From Isoetes taiwanensis (Eukaryota; Streptophyta; Lycopodiopsida; Isoetales; Isoetaceae): a stretch of DNA of 64,000 nucleotides. Shown here one piece after another: positions 21,275 to 31,993 of this stretch. The translations under genes were made by a program, and so were the position numbers. The notes below the pieces were generated by a model. That model was not told where the DNA came from and did no database searches. It saw nothing but the letters and a program-made list of their open reading frames with translations. The DNA is taken from the NCBI GenBank assembly GCA_021234155.1, contig JAJEKV010000021.1, positions 14,879,760 to 14,943,759 of the forward strand. Reading direction: 5' to 3'. Numbering within the stretch: position 1 is the stretch's first letter; each line of letters starts with the position of its first letter.

Positions 21275-23482
21275 CGGAATTTTTTCCTATATTTTTTACG
21301 TTTTATACGGCAAATTTGTGCCATATCATTCAAATAAAACGTATTGCGTATAAAACATACGGAGTATTGAACATATCCCTGGTTGGACACGCACTTGCTG
21401 AAACTCGAACATAGCTTCGCTGCTCGAGATCAAGAGGTGCAGGAGCTACGGACAGTCATCGTCCAGCAGGCAAGGGCCTCCATATAGAGGCTTATGAACA
21501 ACTGCAACAATGCATGCATGAATTGGCAAGGCAGCAGCAATTCCAGCAGGAGCTGATCTCCTGGCTTCAGAAAGAAGAAATCATAGCACAGATCCCTACA
21601 CGTCCAACAACCTTCACGATGACCCACGACTGCACCACCAAATTGCCCCATGCTGCAACCACCATAGCGTAAGCCACAATCCAGGTCCCATCGATAGCAA
21701 ACAACCCTTGCGGCGGCAGCTAGTATTGACCCAACCATCATTAGCTCCAGAAGTGGAGATGCAGGACCTACAATGTGGTGGTGCACGGCCTGACAGAAGA
21801 AGCTCATCAACTGGCTCCAGAAGCTAATTCTTACTCGGATGGCATTCCATGTGCTCGTACACATTGTTAGAGTGAGCCGCCATGGAGCCCAACATTCTGA
21901 CGCCTTCGAATGGTCATATTCATAGTCAGGGACGCGCAAAAAGCGAGCAGCCATCTTGCATCAGGGCAAGCAGTTGAAGGGTACTGCCCTGTATGTCAAC
22001 CGAGATCCGACCCCTGCCCACCAAGAAGATCATGGGTACGAGTTGGACAAAAAGAGCGTTCCAGAGAGGGAGGAGCTGCAGGACTGATCCAGAGCAAAAT
22101 GTGGATCTTCCGGTTGCTAAACACTACTTCGAGTGCTATGAACCCTCTGGACCCTTCTACTGAGGCCCCAGCCACTCCAAGCCATGACCTTGCTTCGCGC
22201 GCTATAGCCGCACACCCTGCTCCAGTTGCCTCACCTGCTGGTGCCCACATGTCGCATACTGCTTCCACCTCTATCCCCCTGCCCTATGTCGCCACCATCG
22301 AATCTGCAGCAGCAGCTCTTGCCAAAAAATAGGGATTGTGCGTGATTGTACCTCAACATGATCTCATGGAATTATCGGGACTTTTAATGGCAGAAGGGGG
22401 ACAGTCTCAACTTGGTTGCCATAGATATGGACCTCATCTTCCTCATAGAAATATGGGAGCATGCAGGACACATGCTACCTGATATGATATGCTCAGAGGA
22501 GTGGCTGTTGAGCAAGAGAAGAGAAAGAAAGTAGAATGTCCAATCTTTTCAACCCAATATTTGCCAAGTTATGGTTAGCATGGGACGTTAAAGTTAAAAT
22601 AGATGTTAGCTATTGTAAAGTTTTCATACCTTTGGAAAATAGAAGGGGCCAACTATTCTGTTATAAGCATCACATCTTTTTAAAAGGCAAGACCTTTTAC
22701 ACCTTATATGAGGGCGGCAGCAGATCATCTGAAAAATGGCGGACAATAACACGAGGTCTTAAGCGACAGTTGGGCGACATTAGCATCTGCTACAGTAAAG
22801 CATGGACCACTTATTAACAGCTCATCTCCTGCAAATTCTGCAATCTGCTATCCCGATCCAGCAAAATCCTATATCCTGAAGTTAAATCCATGAATTTTGT
22901 TTAATCCCATTCTAGCCTGAGATGAATTCCTGAGATAATCTTTCTTGTTGAATTCTTTGGGAAGAGTTGAATAGAGGATTCTATCAGCTCAATTTATGTG
23001 AAGAAACCCATTCCAGCCTATTCTCTAAAACTATTCTTTCCTTAAATTTGTGATCCTGCTAGACGGAGTTCTAGTGTCTAAATTGATTTCACCCTAAGCC
23101 ATTCCTTTTCAAAAATTCATTCTTTCTCTGGTATTCTCTTGCTCAGGAACAACTCGGTTGAGTGATGAGCTTAGCCGTAAAGGCTGGACTTTGTTGAATT
23201 GAGATTGCTTTTATTTGATTAGATTTACTTTGAGATTCTTGTTTGCCATAAGCTTTTGCAGTTGTATCAAATTTGGTATCATAGCTTCTTGACCCTTAAA
23301 CAATCCTTTGAAATGTCTACCAATCGCTTTGCCATACCTGATCAGCAATATAACCAGACACAACTCTATGTGATTACAACTTGTGATTGCAGCTTTGTAT
23401 TGTTGGTCATATCTAGCCCAGGTTTTGTAAAAAGTTGCAACTCTTGAAGCATTCAAAAATCCTTTACTCTCTTGTATTTGCA
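21275..23482. other. No intact gene; possible decayed gag-like fragment
   Basis: Around 21430-21640 the plus strand gives a Gln-rich helical reading (AYEQLQQCMHELARQQQ) broken by a stop, compatible with a decayed retrotransposon gag N-terminus. Further frames at 21910-22332 and 22536-22817 have no recognisable domain. From 22830 on the sequence looks like intron or intergenic DNA leading to the argininosuccinate lyase remnant. Confidence 0.35.
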
Positions 23483-23907
23483 GGTGCTGGAAAAGACGTA
23501 GATGGCTCTGTTTAGGGTTAGGCAAGCCTTGTCTGCTGGACATCTTGATGCCACAACAATGGTCGATTACCTGGTTTCAAAGGTTGACTTTTTTAACCAT
23601 TACTTTTATATGTTCTTTTGGCTTTCTAAACAATGTTCTTATGTTGCTAGGACGTACCATTTCGGACATCTCACGAGATTGCAGGCAAAGCTGTGGCATT
23701 AGCTATTAGCAAGCAAACAGAGCTACAAAACCATGCATTGCATGAGCTAAGAAGTATCCATCCAGTATTTGAAAATGATGTTATGGCTTTCTTGGGGTTG
23801 AAAATGCAATTAGGAAATTTTAGTCCTTTGGATCGACTGGTGCAACTGTTGTAAAAGGCCAAATGAACTATTGGTGCCAGAAGCTGGAGATTTTAAGAAG
23901 TACTTAG
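23483..23907 (+). pseudogene. Argininosuccinate lyase C-terminal exons, pseudogene
   Basis: Argininosuccinate lyase cleaves argininosuccinate to arginine and fumarate. After an acceptor (TATTTGCAG) at 23482 the frame reads QALSAGHLDATTMVDYLVSK, a conserved C-terminal segment. A short intron (23581-23650) follows, then DVPFRTSHEIAGKAVALAIS and ELRSIHPVFENDV, and after a frame change FGSTGATVVKGQMNYWCQKL, the usual C-terminal end. A TAG at about 23499-23501 lies just before the first block, and one base is missing near 23823, so the copy is broken. Catalytic exons are not visible upstream. It kept its intron, so it is a degraded duplicate gene rather than a retrocopy. Confidence 0.8.
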
Positions 23908-24912
23908 ATGTGAAACATATTAAAGAACTTTAGGTGCAATAAGTTTTAGTCTAAATAAGAAACCTTGTGGAAGTTGAAGTGAAAGATGCACATTCATTTC
24001 TCTGGCTAGTTTTTTTTTTCTTTTTTTCTTTTTTTTTTTTTGCTCATATTCATATCATTTGGAACATTTAAAAGCTGCTGCTAATGGAGGATGAAGCAGA
24101 TGAATTTGATAATGTTTCAAGATTTTAATTTTGGTTTGCTGACTGCAAGCTGCGCATATTCATATCATTTTGAAGGGTCAAATGGAGAGTTTTGATTGGC
24201 AAGGATGAACTATTTCATTGCCAAAGTACTTACATTAAATACTTGAATACTGTTTTGATCCGCTTATACTATTTTGCAGGTGGAATACCCATGTGAATGG
24301 TAAAACGTATTTCTATCTTCAAGGGGCAAAGCTCTGGCATATGTATTGCCACGTGCCTATAAGGTTGTTTTCAGGGATGTTGCAAAAACGGTTTTAAGGG
24401 TATAATGTTTAACTTGCGATTTGAGGGCTTGTTTTTGCTGCGACTCTTAAAAACCTCAACCAAGAAGTTAACACAAAATGTTGCTTGTGCACTAAGTTTG
24501 TAGCTATTGCAAATTAGGCTCGTGTTTGTTTGAAAATCCCACATATGGCATATTATAAACAAAAGCTTATAACTTGGCTTGACTTGAAATTGACTTTTAT
24601 TGAAATAAAGACTTGACTATTGTTGAATTTGCTATTATTTTGGGTTCTTTATTCACATGACACAAAAAATGTAACTAGGCCTCACTTTCATGCATTCATC
24701 GTCTGCAAACTCCAAATCCTACAATTCAAATTGAGCATTAACTACCTGAAACATTAAAACAAAGCACGCATAAACAAAACACCCATAATCATCACCTACA
24801 CAACTCCTTCATCAAGATCACACAAAGCAACGCATATTCATTGGTCCAAACTTAAAATATAGAAATTGCACCGGACCCCCTGCATCAACGCTCATATATG
24901 GCTATCATTCCT
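23908..24912. other. No gene; T-rich tract
   Basis: AT-rich sequence with a long pyrimidine run (24008-24041). No credible coding frame or RNA gene seen. Confidence 0.5.
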
Positions 24913-24979
24913 GGGGGGAGCGAGGGAGGGAGGTTGGGAGGGAGGGAGAGAGGAAGGGAGGGAGGGAGAGAGGGAGAGA
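24913..24979. repeat. GGGA/GAGA purine tract
   Basis: About 65 bp almost purely of G and A, with repeated GGGAGG and GAGAGG units and more than four runs of three Gs. It is a degenerate microsatellite with G-quadruplex potential on the plus strand. Confidence 0.85.
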
Positions 24980-25496
24980 TCTTCATTTAGTTATGGAGAT
25001 GGGGATTCTTAGTGGGTGCATGGCATAGATCTTGCATTTCGAGTATGGGATCATTGGGTTCTGCTTTTTCTTGCGAGGTTTGGAGTTACGCTATGCATCA
25101 ATGTTTTATTCCTCTACAAAATCTGCTCCTCAGATCTTTGAAGCTCTCCGTGACAAAAATCCGATCAGAGATCTTCAAGGATTTCTCTCATTTCTATGCT
25201 AGCAAAACATGTATTTCCATTCTCTGCTCTATTAGACTTGTCCTTATGCTTCTGCAATCCTTGTTCTATGACGAGCACCAAAGATTTCTTCAGGCCAATT
25301 CTCGTCATGGTATCAAGTATTCTATTGCTTTGAAGTAGCAATTTTGATTGATTGTGGAAACATGACTTGGAAGTATGATTTAAGCCACTTCACCCTCGGG
25401 CCATGGAGGGCAACCTTGCGTGTGTAGTACCTTGTTTAATGTCTATAGATAGTTTACATTGATAGCTTTAGAGGAACAAAATTGTCCTAAAAATAA
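24980..25496. other. No recognisable gene
   Basis: A 108-codon frame at 25012-25338 has no recognised domain and starts in low-complexity DNA. I do not support it as a gene. Confidence 0.4.
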
Positions 25497-25499
25497 ATG

Positions 25500-26281
25500 T
25501 ATTATAGTTGTTCCCTTCCTTTGCCCCTCGGCGCCTGCCTGAGCGCCTCGCCGGGCGCCTGCCTGAGCACCTGGGCGCCTGTTTGGTCGTCTGGGTGCCG
25601 TGAAGGGTGGCGCCTGGGAGGTGCAGTGATGGGTGGCGCCTGGGAAGGAGCGCTTCAGCTTAGTGAGGATGCACCTCCTCTAAGCGACTTCCCTGGGCAT
25701 TTTCCTGAACGCCGCCTTCCCTGCGCGCCTGGGTGATTGGCGTTCGGGCCTATTGGATGCGCCTGTTTCCGACTTCAGCGGTGCCCTCAGGGCCACCGCC
25801 TTTTTGCAGGTAGCTGCTCTGTGGGTTTAGGGACTTGACCTGTTCCTGGTGGCAGCTCTTATGGTCTAGTGGTTTGATCGAGCTCCTTCAGTGGGTCAGC
25901 ACCAGGATCTTTGCACCAGCATCTATTTGCTCTGGTTTTAGCGAGAAGATGGAGATTTAGCGCGTGCGTAAGCTTGCACCAGTCCTCAGCACCCAGCTGT
26001 GAAGAGGTTACGGTTCGGAGGCGTTTGGTGAAGTTCTTCTGTTTGTTGGAGGTATGCTTGTTGCTTCTTGCAATAGCATGGGTTTTTGGATATGTAGTCA
26101 TCCTGGCAACAGTTTTTTCCCATGTGGTTTTTAATCTGGGCCATGGTGATTATACTTTATTTTGTTTGTAAGGGCTTCGGTCCATGTTCTGGTTAGGGGC
26201 TTCGGTCCCGCTTTGTACTTGGGTCCCATAACCCGATTGGGTTCCGCGGACGTTAAAAATTTCTTCCTTCCTTCCTTCCTT
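25500..26281 (+). mobile_element. LINE 3'-end fragment with TTCC tail
   Basis: The end of this block, CCGCGGACGTTAAAAATTTC followed by CTTCC repeats (26246-26280), matches the 3' end of the minus-strand LINE at 8839 (CCGTGGACGTTAAAATATAC plus CTTCC repeats). The preceding CCCATGTGG...T-rich stretch is also shared. The 5' part is GC-rich with repeated GCGCCTG units (25527-25640). No RT motif is present, so only the 3' untranslated end is here. The left boundary is approximate. Confidence 0.6.
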
Positions 26282-26751
26282 TGACATTTTGTTATTTAAC
26301 GAAGTTGAAAAGGTTAGTTGTGTGCACCTTAGCCAAACAACACATTTATGGAAATTATTGGAACATATATGTTAAACTTAGTTGTCATTTTACTTACATT
26401 TTCATGAATTATATTTTGCTATAAAAAAAAAAAGTGTTAAAATGCTTTTCCTCTTATAGATTTCTAATATGATACCCATATGAGATCCAATATTTGGCTT
26501 ATGATTGATTACCCTCAGTATAATCTTTAGATACGTTCTAGATCGATGGTTTTCAATATATAACAACTTGGTATCGTTTCTCATTTACTTTGACAAATTA
26601 CCTACTTAATTGTATAATTTATCATTTCCATATATTCATACTGAAAACATGATTCCTCTTTTATTCAATGATCATTAGTTCATCTTGATCAACATATTCT
26701 TACAATAAATTTCTTTTATATCAACACATATATACACACTAACATTAGAAA
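26282..26751. other. AT-rich intergenic region, downstream of the Bet v 1-like gene
   Basis: No coding sequence. It contains the 3' flank of the minus-strand gene ending at 26752. AATAAA-like signals are present on the minus strand but none is clearly the poly(A) signal. Confidence 0.5.
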
Positions 26752-27344
26752 TTAATTATAATCACCAGAAGAAAGCAGATAGGCTTCTAAAGCCTTGAAG
26801 GTGCCATGAGGGATGTCCTTCATGCGTCCTAAGTCGGGATTTTCAACGAGGGGCTCATAATCAAGTGTCCAAGTCACAAGAGTGCCATCACCCTTTGGCT
26901 GAAGATTTATGGTTCCCTTCAAAGAACTCACAACAGAACCTACGATTCCACCCTCCACAAGGGATGCGACAACTGTCATAGTTGACTCATCAATGGAGTC
27001 AAGGCGTTCCTTTACATATTCTACAGGAATACCTGCAATAGAATGTACAATATTAAAAACATGTGGATAATGTTGTTATGGAATCCTATTTGCTAAAACT
27101 TTTAGTAGGCGAAAAGATAAACCATGGATGCATTGTAAGTGGCTATATGAAGTATTATTATACCTGGAACAAATTTGATGAGTCTGATGTTCCCGACGTT
27201 GCATCCAGTACCTTGGAAGTCCTCAATGCTACTGATGATAGAAGGCATAGCTTTTGGGAAACAAATAGTGCTATCTAAAAGAGCCTTCCAGAGACAGAGA
27301 GGGCTTACACTGACCTCCAACTGGACAACAATAGGGGAGGCCAT
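26752..27344 (-). CDS. Bet v 1 / PR-10 / MLP-like protein, two exons
   Basis: Exon 1 is 27344-27164, exon 2 is 27032-26752; the intron (27163-27033) has GT and AG ends and phase 1, the classic position for this family. The product is 153 residues, the usual length. Exon 1 gives the first strand and helices (VVQLEVSVSPLCLWKALLD...) up to IRLIKFVPG. Exon 2 gives VEYVKERLDSID, the central strands (TVVASLVEGGIVGSVVSSLK), KGDGTLVTWTLDYEP and the long C-terminal helix (GTFKALEAYLL). The glycine loop is weak (EDFQGTGCNVGNI). Members bind hydrophobic ligands such as cytokinins or alkaloid precursors in the cytosol and are often stress-induced; the ligand here is unknown. The gene appears intact. Confidence 0.9.
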
Positions 27345-27553
27345 ATCACCACAATTATGGGCCGAAGACCTTAGATTTGGGAATATGAATTGAATTAGCT
27401 TTTATCGTCCACGGAGACAAGAAATTGGCGGATTATGAGCTGAAATTGGACCTCGTCGATGCTTCAATTAGCCTGTTGGGTTTGTGAGGATGAGCCTCTG
27501 TTCATATAATCCATGTCATCGAGATGCCGTGTAAGAACTATCCAGATATTTTC

Positions 27554-27572
27554 CACGTGATCTTTACACGTG
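27554..27572. promoter_or_regulatory. Paired G-boxes (ABRE-like) upstream of the Bet v 1-like gene
   Basis: Two CACGTG motifs lie 7 bp apart, 27554-27559 and 27567-27572; the second is in the context ACACGTGGC, an ABA-response element consensus. They are 210-230 bp upstream of the start codon of the minus-strand gene at 27344. bZIP-mediated ABA or stress control is inferred. Confidence 0.6.
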
Positions 27573-28753
27573 GCACATTGTTATATGTGGTCATTAGTCC
27601 ATTTTGACCTAATAAGCTGCTTGACCTAACAACCTTTCCGTCGGAGCCGCCTTAGCTGCCTTTGAAGCGTAAGTACAAAAACTGTCTATGTTCTCCCCTT
27701 TAAAAACTTTTCCATGTTTTTGTCTTCGGACTGTTGCTCTTCTTTCTTACATCATAGATTTGCCTTTTGCCTATTAAATTATGCAAATTCGTGCAGTATA
27801 TCTTTGAATTGAAGCAATAACTACTAAAACTTCCCAAGCTATGGTTTTTGTTCTTGAAGTAACATTTCGTATGCTCTGCTTTTATCCGTGCATATTGTCT
27901 TCGTTTGGCAGCATTGCAAGTACGCTAGCTTCTTTCATTGTAAACTTCTACACTGGTTTTTCAAATTATGGCTTACCTTCATAACTTGTTATGTTCTCTT
28001 TTTGCCCACGAAAGATATTGCCACTCGTCTTTCGAGCTGTTATGTTCTATTTTTGCCCATGTCTTTCAAGCCATCATCTAGCAGCATGTCTTTGAAGCAG
28101 AGCAACAGCCCCAAATTGCTTAAGACAAGGGTTATTCAGGGGATATGTTCTTAGAAAAAAAGATTTATTTTGCTTCAACCATTTAGGTATGTGCTCAGAT
28201 TGAAGTTTACTTTTTGGATAGAAGATGGTACCAGACCTCTGTCTTTTGGGTGTCTGGAAATTTAAGTCCTCGTTTCATATAAATGGGGAAAGCTGTATTT
28301 TATTGTAGAATGAAACTGAAACGATTTCACTGACACCTTCAAGTTGTCATGTTGATTTGAGTGCATGTTATGCATGTCTCAACAAATGTCACCCAGCAAA
28401 TTGAAGGTGTCAATGGCATGGAGGTATTGAGTCCAGAGCTTTCAGAATCTACCTCTTTAGACATATCTAGTGGGTGTTTCTTACTGCTTGAGAGTTTAAT
28501 GAGATAGGCTAGATTCGGCAAATGGATGCGCGCAAACATGGACGTTCAATAAATAATGTAAATACTAGTGTAGCCTTTAGACTTAAAGATTGTTTTGAAT
28601 TAGCATCTACTGTTATAGAGAATTGACATGTCTTCAGTGCATGTTGCTTATCATTATTGTAATAAAATATTGCTACTAGTTTGTTTGTTGTTTTTGTTGC
28701 TTACTACTATTCACTGATCCTATTCACCGATCATGTTTGTTGTTTGTTCGTGA
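27573..28753. other. Intergenic region between two divergently transcribed genes
   Basis: About 1.2 kb between the Bet v 1-like gene (minus) and the eL20 gene (plus). Only short, unconvincing frames are seen, with a short direct repeat of the phrase GTTATGTTCT-TTTTGCCCA at 27986 and 28039. Confidence 0.5.
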
Positions 28754-28799
28754 TTTTTAGCAGGGTTGCCTAACCCGAGCTGCCCGATTTCCTGCAATT
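28754..28799. repeat. 46-bp dispersed repeat, copy 1 (upstream of eL20)
   Basis: The 46 bases starting TTTTTAGCAGGGTTGCC and ending TTCCTGCAATT are identical to 30311-30356. The two copies flank the eL20 gene in direct orientation, possibly pieces of a short interspersed or MITE element. Confidence 0.85.
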
Positions 28800-28822
28800 C
28801 TAACTATGCCACGTGTTTTTTT

Positions 28823-28849
28823 TAGGGTTTTAGGAATGTTTTAGGGTTT
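28823..28849. promoter_or_regulatory. Two telo-boxes in the eL20 promoter/leader
   Basis: TAGGGTTT occurs at 28823-28830 and 28842-28849, 31-57 bp before the start codon. Telo-boxes (AAACCCTA in reverse) are typical of plant ribosomal protein genes and support coordinated expression in dividing cells. Confidence 0.75.
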
Positions 28850-28879
28850 CCTCAGTCCGCTCTCGACATCTCCGGCAAG

Positions 28880-29616
28880 ATGAGGGTGCGATTCTCTGGC
28901 GCCCAGTGGTTTCTGCTTGCTTGGTACTCATTTTTTCTGATTATATTGTTTGGCAGTTCCATCAATACCAAGTCGTCGGCCGTGCTTTGCCAAAGCCTGG
29001 CGGAGAGCAGCCAAAGCTTTACCGTATGAAGCTTTGGGCGAACAATGAAGTTCGAGCCAAGTCTAAATTTTGGTGAGAACTACGTGGCCATTTTTTTTTT
29101 CCTTTGTTTCATTGCAAAAGTTGCTTCATTTCTGCATTATTCTCTCAGGTATTTCTTGAGGAAGCTGAAGAAAGTAAAGAAGTCTCACGGCCAGATACTT
29201 GCAATTAATGAGGTGTGTGACGCTACTATTTTCCTAGAACGGGATGGTTGTTTGATTATAGATTTGGGTTGCAGATTTTTGAAAAGAACCCAACAACAAT
29301 CAAGAACTTTGGTATATGGGTGAGGTACCAGAGTCGAACTGGTTACCACAACATGTACAAAGAATATCGGGATATAACCTTGAACGGCGCAGTGGAGCAG
29401 ATGTATGATGAAATGGCATCTCGTCATCGGGTACGGTTCCCTTGCATTCAAATTATTAAGACTGCTCGTGTTTCTGCTAAAGACTGCAAGCGAGAAAATA
29501 CTAAGCAGTTTCATGATTCTGAAATCAAGTTCCCCCTCACCTTCCGCAAGATTCGTGCTCCTAGTAGGAAGCTGAAGACAACATTCAAGGCTAGTAGACC
29601 TAATACCTTTACCTAA
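28880..29616 (+). CDS. RPL18A: 60S ribosomal protein eL20 (L18a), four exons
   Basis: Exons: 28880-28885, 28957-29072, 29149-29212, 29275-29616; all introns have GT and AG ends and join in frame to 175 residues. The first exon is only ATGAGG. Exon 2 gives [12 protein letters not shown] and [17 protein letters not shown], exon 3 [14 protein letters not shown], exon 4 [44 protein letters not shown] and a basic tail. This is the near-complete, highly conserved eL20 of the large cytosolic ribosomal subunit (about 178 residues in other plants). Two telo-boxes precede it. No frameshift or stop is seen, so it is probably the functional gene or a recent intact paralogue. Confidence 0.95.
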
Positions 29617-30122
29617 GCATTTGCTTGCATGGCAGATCATTCGATATCTTCTGCCGTCCATACTCTGGCAGTTTTGGTTCTCTTCCCATATTAGAGTTAT
29701 ACATCTGCTGTTTGGCCAGTAGGGTGAGTTTAGGTGTTAAAGTAAGCAGATGAGAAGGCTGAAGGCTTGATGCAATTTCCTTCGGCCTTTCTTAAAGTAT
29801 ATTGACTTAATTGTGCAACTGCAACATGTACGTAAGCAGGTCGAAGGCAAAAGTATTCTGTCTCAAATGTGTGCAACTGATGTTCCAGTATCATATGCTT
29901 TATGCCTTTATATTTTGGTGCTTGCAACTGCAGCTTGTTGTACAGGCTGAAAGCATGGTGAAAGTCTTAAGAGTATTTGGTCCAAGGTCATCTTTCTGCG
30001 TCTTCTAACTGCAGTTTGTTAATCTAAGTAGTTGAGAGCCTGATGTGATTTTCTTATTTCGTCTGAATGATGATTCAACAACTTATGAAGTTCCAAAAAT
30101 AAGTTTGATGCATAGTTAGTCA
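29617..30122. other. 3' flank of eL20; no gene
   Basis: This stretch holds the eL20 3' untranslated region. The repeated phrase GCTTGATGCAA/AGCATGGTGAA with GTAAGCAG... suggests minor internal duplication. No other gene. Confidence 0.5.
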
Positions 30123-31060
30123 ATGCTGTTAGTGCTTTAACAGCTCCCTGAGGTCTATTTTAAAATTACTAGTAGAGGGGGCAAACTAGCTGGTTTATGC
30201 TTATGCTCGAGTTTAAACTAAAAGCAAGAAGTTTGTATAACAAGAAACCCGTTGGGTATTGAGTTATGATTGCAATAGTTGGCAAATTTGCCACTATGTT
30301 TATCCATTTTTTTTTAGCAGGGTTGCCTAACCCGAGCTGCCCGATTTCCTGCAATTACAAGCTATGCCGTAATGTTTATTGCGCGTAAACAAAAAGTCCC
30401 ATATATCCATCGGATCTTTTAGTTTTACTGGCATCAGCGGTTCTCGAAATTGAAAAATCATTAATTTCCTTCCCACTCCTTAGATGCATCGGCTTCCTTC
30501 TCTCTTCATGCATCCTACATGGCGATTGGGGTTTACCTAAGATGCATCCTTTGTAACCATGTAACGCTGGAACCCGTTTCACTTTCTTGAACTTGTTAGT
30601 GCTTTACTTATTCCACGAGGTCTATTTTAAAATTACTAGTAGAGGGCAAACTGGCTGGTTTATGCTTATATGGGGTTAAACTAAAAACAAAGAAGTTTGG
30701 CATAACAAAGAAACCCATTGATGGCCAGTTATGATTGCAATAGTTGCTTAAATTGCTTATGTTTATCCATTTTTTAGCGTTACTTACAACATTGCCCAGA
30801 TTTCCACTGTTTTGGCTGCGTGTTGTGCCGTAAGCTAAAAAACTCACATCCATGGGATCTTTAGTTTAGAAGCATCCACTTGGGTTTGGAAATTGAAAAT
30901 CCGGTAATTTCCTTCCCACTCCTTAGATGCAGCCGACTTCCTTCTCTTCACGGCTGCATCCTACATAGGTGATTATACTAACTGGTGTTTACCTAAGATG
31001 CATCCACTGTAGCCATGGGAGCCACCGTTTTGCTTTCTTGAACTTGGTACATTAGGTTTT
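30123..31060. repeat. Imperfect tandem duplication, about 470-bp unit
   Basis: 30123-30590 and about 30595-31060 share long blocks in the same order: GAGGTCTATTTTAAAATTAC, the TATGATTGCAATAGTTG segment, CCTTCCCACTCCTTAGATGC and TTTACCTAAGATGCATCC. Copies differ by substitutions and small indels, so the event is older than the one at 2543-7375. The first copy also contains the 46-bp repeat (30311-30356). Confidence 0.85.
30311..30356. repeat. 46-bp dispersed repeat, copy 2
   Basis: Identical to 28754-28799 and inserted inside the first unit of the 470-bp duplication. The second unit lacks it at the corresponding place (about 30770), suggesting it arrived after the duplication. Confidence 0.8.
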
Positions 31061-31095
31061 AACACAGGAATAGGGCGTGCGTGCATGTGTCAAGA

Positions 31096-31219
31096 ATGAG
31101 CTCTTCTCCAGATGCATCTCCGGCAAGCATAGATCGCAAATCGCCCCCAAAACTTGGACCAGGACTGATGCGCCTTGCAGATTCGATGTGTGCTTCTCAG
31201 TATGCTGCATCTCTCAAGT
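31096..31219 (+). CDS. Orphan first exon of a CHCH / COX23-like gene (partial)
   Basis: From the ATG at 31096 the frame gives a Ser/Pro-rich start, then LADSMCASQYAASLK and the first base of a Cys codon, ending at a GTAAGC donor (31220). The C-x9-C spacing with YAASLKC matches the first helix of plant twin-CX9C proteins related to COX23/CHCHD7, small intermembrane-space proteins linked to cytochrome oxidase assembly. The exon with the second CX9C helix is not visible downstream before the repeat cluster at 31994. It is therefore a partial or truncated gene; homology is inferred from a short stretch. Confidence 0.5.
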
Positions 31220-31993
31220 GTAAGCCCCAAATTTTTGCAACAAACCAGAGGACTTAAATGATGCTTTAGTTTCGTGCTAGGAAACATAATGTTCTAGCTA
31301 GAAAAGTTTGGGACGTTATAAATCAAGTCATTTGGTGATGAAGAGCCCTTTTCATTTAACGCTCATCACATACTGTTATCATAATATGTGCTGCAAGCAA
31401 AACTGCAGCATCAGCTTATTTTACATCCTTCATGTTCCTTGTTCAAAAAAGATTTCTTGCTGCATTATGCTGGGCGTCTATGATGAAGTTGCATGAAATA
31501 CCGTACCTGAACATGCGTGGAGGTCCTCTGCATCAACTTTAGTCTCTGCCAATATAGGAAACGCAGACCCCTGATTAGCAAGGTCTTTATTTTAGGATAA
31601 TTTGTTATTTGTTCATGTCTTGGTCTTGTCCCTTTACAGTGTATGACAACTAGACTTGTCTCTGTGGGCACTATTATCTGCTATTGAAGTAAATATATAG
31701 CAACATAAGAGGACCTAACTTGGAAGGATTTGGAGTAGTTGATTGAACCTTAGCTCAAGTCTTCTTGGTCTAGTGTCACACATAATGTTGGCAGAGTTTC
31801 TCAAAGGTCTTCCACTTATCCGAGGGAGCCCTGTTTCCTTTAGGACGCTGGGGACAACCCAATGCTTTCCACTGTTGCCGAGCGTGTATGATCTGGTCAG
31901 GATACGGGCTGCATTTAGTAAATGTTCCAATGTTAGAGCATGAAAGTATCTACTAACACCCGAAGTAAACACTAAATAGGAGGATGCAGAGGG
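31220..31993. other. No gene seen; possible intron of the CHCH-like gene
   Basis: Intron-like composition after the donor at 31220. I looked for an exon reading C-LEEF...KC and did not find one. Confidence 0.4.

Noticed and set aside
22536-22817. 93-codon plus-strand frame as a gene
   Set aside because: No recognisable domain, no splice context and no conserved neighbour.
25012-25338. 108-codon plus-strand frame as a gene
   Set aside because: Starts beside a purine microsatellite and has no recognisable motif.
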